Of a stretch of 15,803 nt of DNA, positions 13,907 to 15,803 are shown one piece after another; within the stretch, counting starts at the first letter, position 1, and each line of letters opens with the position of its first letter. Below the pieces are notes generated by a model. It was not told where the DNA came from, did no database searches, and saw only the letters and a program-made list of their open reading frames with translations. Location: positions 1 through 15,803 of the forward strand of contig JANORP010000227.1 of the NCBI GenBank assembly GCA_031415375.1. Reading direction: 5' to 3'. The stretch comes from JADKCL01 sp031415375. Lineage in GTDB: Bacteria; Bacteroidota; Bacteroidia; J057; JADKCL01. A program made the translations under genes and the position numbers.

Positions 13907-14835
13907 AGTGCCGTCGAGGAAGACTCCTCTTTGGGATTTGCGGTCGGCGGCACGGCCTCACTAGCGGATCGAGCATGCTCATCATCGGCCTTGCGCCAGA
14001 TGGTCAGGGACTCCAACAATTGCCCCAAATAATTGCGTGAGATCGACTCATCGATCCCAAACTTTGCAGGCTCGTGGTCGGGACATTGATAGGTCCCAAA
14101 CAAGAGGTCCATGAGCGGCGAAATATTGGCGTAATTGCCAGCGCGACGGTCGAGGTCGTGGTGCCAATGGTGCAACTCGGGCGCACCGATGACCCACCGC
14201 AACGGCCCGATCGGCAACCGCACATTGGCGTGGATATAGATGGCCCAGATGCCCCTGAACGCAATGAATCCTTCGATCGTACCCAAGGGAAATCCCATCA
14301 AGATCGCAGGCAGATTGATCAAGCCGACGGTGTAAATCGTGTCGAGCGGATGCTCGCGGTGCGCAGCCAACCAATCGAGGTGCTCGGCGCTATGGTGCAC
14401 CTTGTGAAATTGCCAGAGAAAGCCGACTTGGTGCTGCAAACGATGCGCCCAATAGATGAGCAAATCACTGAGCACGATCATCTCGAGCAATTGCAGCCAC
14501 CAAGGCTGCGACTGCACCAGCACATGGAAATCTAAATAAGCATCCCAAGTGAGCAGCGACCGAAACCCGACCAAGCACCAGACGATCAACCCATTCCACA
14601 GCAGATATTGCCCCATGAAAAAACAGAAATCCAACAACCAGCCGGGCCTGAAAAAACGCTGCCCGACCTTGGCGGGAAAGGCCAATTCCAAGGGCCGAAA
14701 CACCAGTGCCAAAAACAACAAACTCGCTCCAGCCAAGATCGCAGCCTGCAAAAAGTAAGGCAACGCCGCAAAACCACCCACCATGGAACCAAGGCCCTTC
14801 CCCAGCCAAGCTGGCAATTGTGAAGCGAAGTCCAT
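13903..14835 (-). CDS. Sterol desaturase / fatty acid hydroxylase family protein
   Basis: Membrane-bound di-iron oxygenase that hydroxylates or desaturates a lipid; 310 aa. The family's histidine boxes are all visible: HRLQH (131-135), HKVHH (144-148) and HHWHH (222-226). Hydrophobic segments lie at about 28-48, 66-95, 111-130, 165-185 and 187-203, so it should be an inner-membrane protein with the histidines on the cytoplasmic side. The last 35 residues are polar and low in complexity (SASEAVPPTANPKEESSS). Its ATG follows the TAG of the lipoprotein gene with no bases between them. The substrate cannot be told from sequence; membrane fatty acids, carotenoids or hopanoid-type lipids are possible. 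Confidence 0.88.
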   Translation of the reverse strand: MDFASQLPAWLGKGLGSMVGGFAALPYFLQAAILAGASLLFLALVFRPLELAFPAKVGQRFFRPGWLLDFCFFMGQYLLWNGLIVWCLVGFRSLLTWDAYLDFHVLVQSQPWWLQLLEMIVLSDLLIYWAHRLQHQVGFLWQFHKVHHSAEHLDWLAAHREHPLDTIYTVGLINLPAILMGFPLGTIEGFIAFRGIWAIYIHANVRLPIGPLRWVIGAPELHHWHHDLDRRAGNYANISPLMDLLFGTYQCPDHEPAKFGIDESISRNYLGQLLESLTIWRKADDEHARSASEAVPPTANPKEESSSTAL

Positions 14836-15450
14836 CTATTTGGGCGGGTTGTTGGGGACGTTTTTGGGTTTGTTGGTGTCGGGGCGTGGTCTGAAAATGG
14901 GTGCCGACTTCGAGCTGCCCATAAAGTCGTCGTCATCTGAAGGGAACGTGCGCAATTTCACCGTATCGACTTTGGCGGGTGCAGCCTCGTTTGCTTTTGG
15001 CCTGAAGATCTCGCCCGATTTAGAACTGCCGATAAACCCTGCGGGTTCCTTGTGGATCACTGAGCGCTCTTGTTGCTGCGTGACTTGACTGTCATTGGAT
15101 GCCTTATCCCGCCCTTCAGGAACAGGCTCAAAGACACCATCGCTTTTGGAGCTGCCCATCCAAGTATTATCATCCTGCACCGGCAATGCCTTGCGCGGGC
15201 TGTCCAAGGTAAAGACTTTGCCAGATTTGGAGCTGCCCATGAGCTGCTCATCGACCGTGGGTGAATCGGCAGGGGCAACATGGCCTGGAGGCAGCGCCAT
15301 GGACTTCGAGCTGGACATCATGGAGGAATTGCTGATTCCGCCGTCCTTGGAACCCTGGAGCGCACCAGCACGATAGGCCACAAAGCAACCTGCGAGGGTC
15401 ATGGAAGACAACAAAACCGCAACCTTGACGATGCCTTGAACTTTCTTCAT
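14836..15450 (-). CDS. Lipoprotein with five GSSKS-type repeats
   Basis: Not recognised; 204 aa from the ATG at 15450. MKKVQGIVKVAVLLSSMTLAGC is a clear lipoprotein signal with Cys22 as the acylated residue. The earlier in-frame start at 15474 (MHSLKLFR) is less likely. The mature part is polar and seems unstructured, but it carries a recurring short motif, consensus (M/I)GSSKSxxxF: MSSSKS (45-50), MGSSKSGKVF (71-80), MGSSKSDGVF (98-107), IGSSKSGEIF (140-149) and MGSSKSAPIF (177-186). The later copies are followed by basic or proline residues (FEPV, FRPK, FRPR). Spacers are 26-42 residues from motif to motif and rich in Pro, Asp, Lys and Ala. It heads the operon with the desaturase-like and helical genes. 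A binding or anchoring role for the repeats is inference only. Confidence 0.8.
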   Translation of the reverse strand: MKKVQGIVKVAVLLSSMTLAGCFVAYRAGALQGSKDGGISNSSMMSSSKSMALPPGHVAPADSPTVDEQLMGSSKSGKVFTLDSPRKALPVQDDNTWMGSSKSDGVFEPVPEGRDKASNDSQVTQQQERSVIHKEPAGFIGSSKSGEIFRPKANEAAPAKVDTVKLRTFPSDDDDFMGSSKSAPIFRPRPDTNKPKNVPNNPPK

Positions 15451-15552
15451 GCGAAACAACTTGAGTGAATGCATAAATTTCGTGAAACAATGGGCAAAGT
15501 GCAACTCGATGACCGATGAAGGCAGGGTAATCGCATGAAACCTGAAAATCCA

Positions 15553-15729
15553 TCACCCTGGATCTTCGGGTTCCTCCTCAGCTTCCATGAGTTCGATGAT
15601 CAGGAGCAAGATTTGGATGATGGCGGCGTTTGAATCCATTTCCTGCATCAGGACGTCCAGGAGCAATTCGGCTTGCGCCTTGAGGGACTTCAATTTTTCG
15701 TTTCGCGGGTATTTTTCTGGTGGATGCAT
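15553..15729 (-). CDS. Possible small helical protein
   Basis: Not recognised; 58 aa from the ATG at 15729. A start at 15780 would add 17 residues of proline-rich sequence (MTRPAQPPDNIPGASGK) that overlaps a GC-rich hairpin. The core (about residues 10-50) is one amphipathic leucine-rich helix (KSLKAQAELLLDVLMQEM ... IIQILLLIIELMEAEE) with a basic start and an acidic end. It could be a small membrane-associated or coiled-coil protein. The absence of family evidence keeps confidence low. Confidence 0.4.
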   Translation of the reverse strand: MHPPEKYPRNEKLKSLKAQAELLLDVLMQEMDSNAAIIQILLLIIELMEAEEEPEDPG

Positions 15730-15736
15730 TTTTCCG

Positions 15737-15776
15737 CTCGCCCCGGGGATGTTGTCCGGTGGCTGAGCGGGGCGAG
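15737..15776 (-). promoter_or_regulatory. GC-rich hairpin ahead of the small gene
   Basis: CTCGCCCC (15737-15744) pairs perfectly with GGGGCGAG (15769-15776) around a 24-nt loop. On the minus strand the stem ends 7 nt before the ATG at 15729. If transcription starts upstream, the hairpin would lie in the leader. It may instead be the end of a gene beyond the window edge. Confidence 0.3.
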
Positions 15777-15803
15777 TCATTGGGGCCTTTTCGGGGGTAG
15801 GCC

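Overview
The window looks like a chromosomal segment of a member of the Bacteroidota, possibly a Saprospiria/Chitinophagia-type lineage. Evidence: a C-terminal type IX secretion (T9SS) sorting domain, two genes preceded by the Bacteroidota -7 box TACCTTTG, almost no Shine-Dalgarno sequences, and lipoproteins with LAGC/FTAC-type lipoboxes. Most genes are fairly GC-rich. The two genes between about 6.5 and 8.85 kb are visibly AT-richer.

Layout. (1) 1-3.8 kb: a minus-strand secreted cytochrome c / PHM-like copper monooxygenase with a T9SS tail, ending at a strong terminator, and divergent from it a plus-strand lipoprotein sulfatase. (2) 3.6-3.76 kb: a small cluster of structured hairpin repeats. 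(3) 3.8-6.5 kb: two convergent DEAD-box RNA helicases, one DbpA-like (plus) and one RhlE-like (minus). Their 3' ends each touch one copy of a 55-bp direct repeat. (4) 6.5-8.85 kb, minus: an ABC-type ATPase gene overlapping by 8 nt a DUF4435/TOPRIM gene. This is the architecture of the PARIS anti-phage system (AriA + AriB), and it is the main find of the window. The RhlE gene starts only 11 nt after it. (5) 8.9-9.26 kb: a small three-helix membrane protein. (6) 9.26-9.85 kb: a non-coding divergent region. (7) 9.85-12.35 kb, plus: two tandem PixA/AidA-family (inclusion-body protein) paralogs of identical length, followed by two genes I cannot assign. (8) 12.4-15.45 kb, minus: a tightly packed three-gene operon made of a lipoprotein with five GSSKS-type repeats, a sterol-desaturase/fatty-acid-hydroxylase family membrane enzyme, and a large all-helical protein. 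(9) 15.55-15.78 kb: a possible small helical protein.

How the genes work together. AriA and AriB would form a sensor-effector complex: the ATPase cages the TOPRIM nuclease until a phage anti-restriction protein is sensed. The lipoprotein-desaturase-helical operon is translationally coupled by a zero-nt junction and a 4-nt overlap, so the three products probably share an envelope-related role. The PixA-like cluster probably makes abundant cytoplasmic proteins of unknown function. The helicases, sulfatase and copper monooxygenase look like independent single units. No tRNA, rRNA, CRISPR array, transposase or integrase was recognised.
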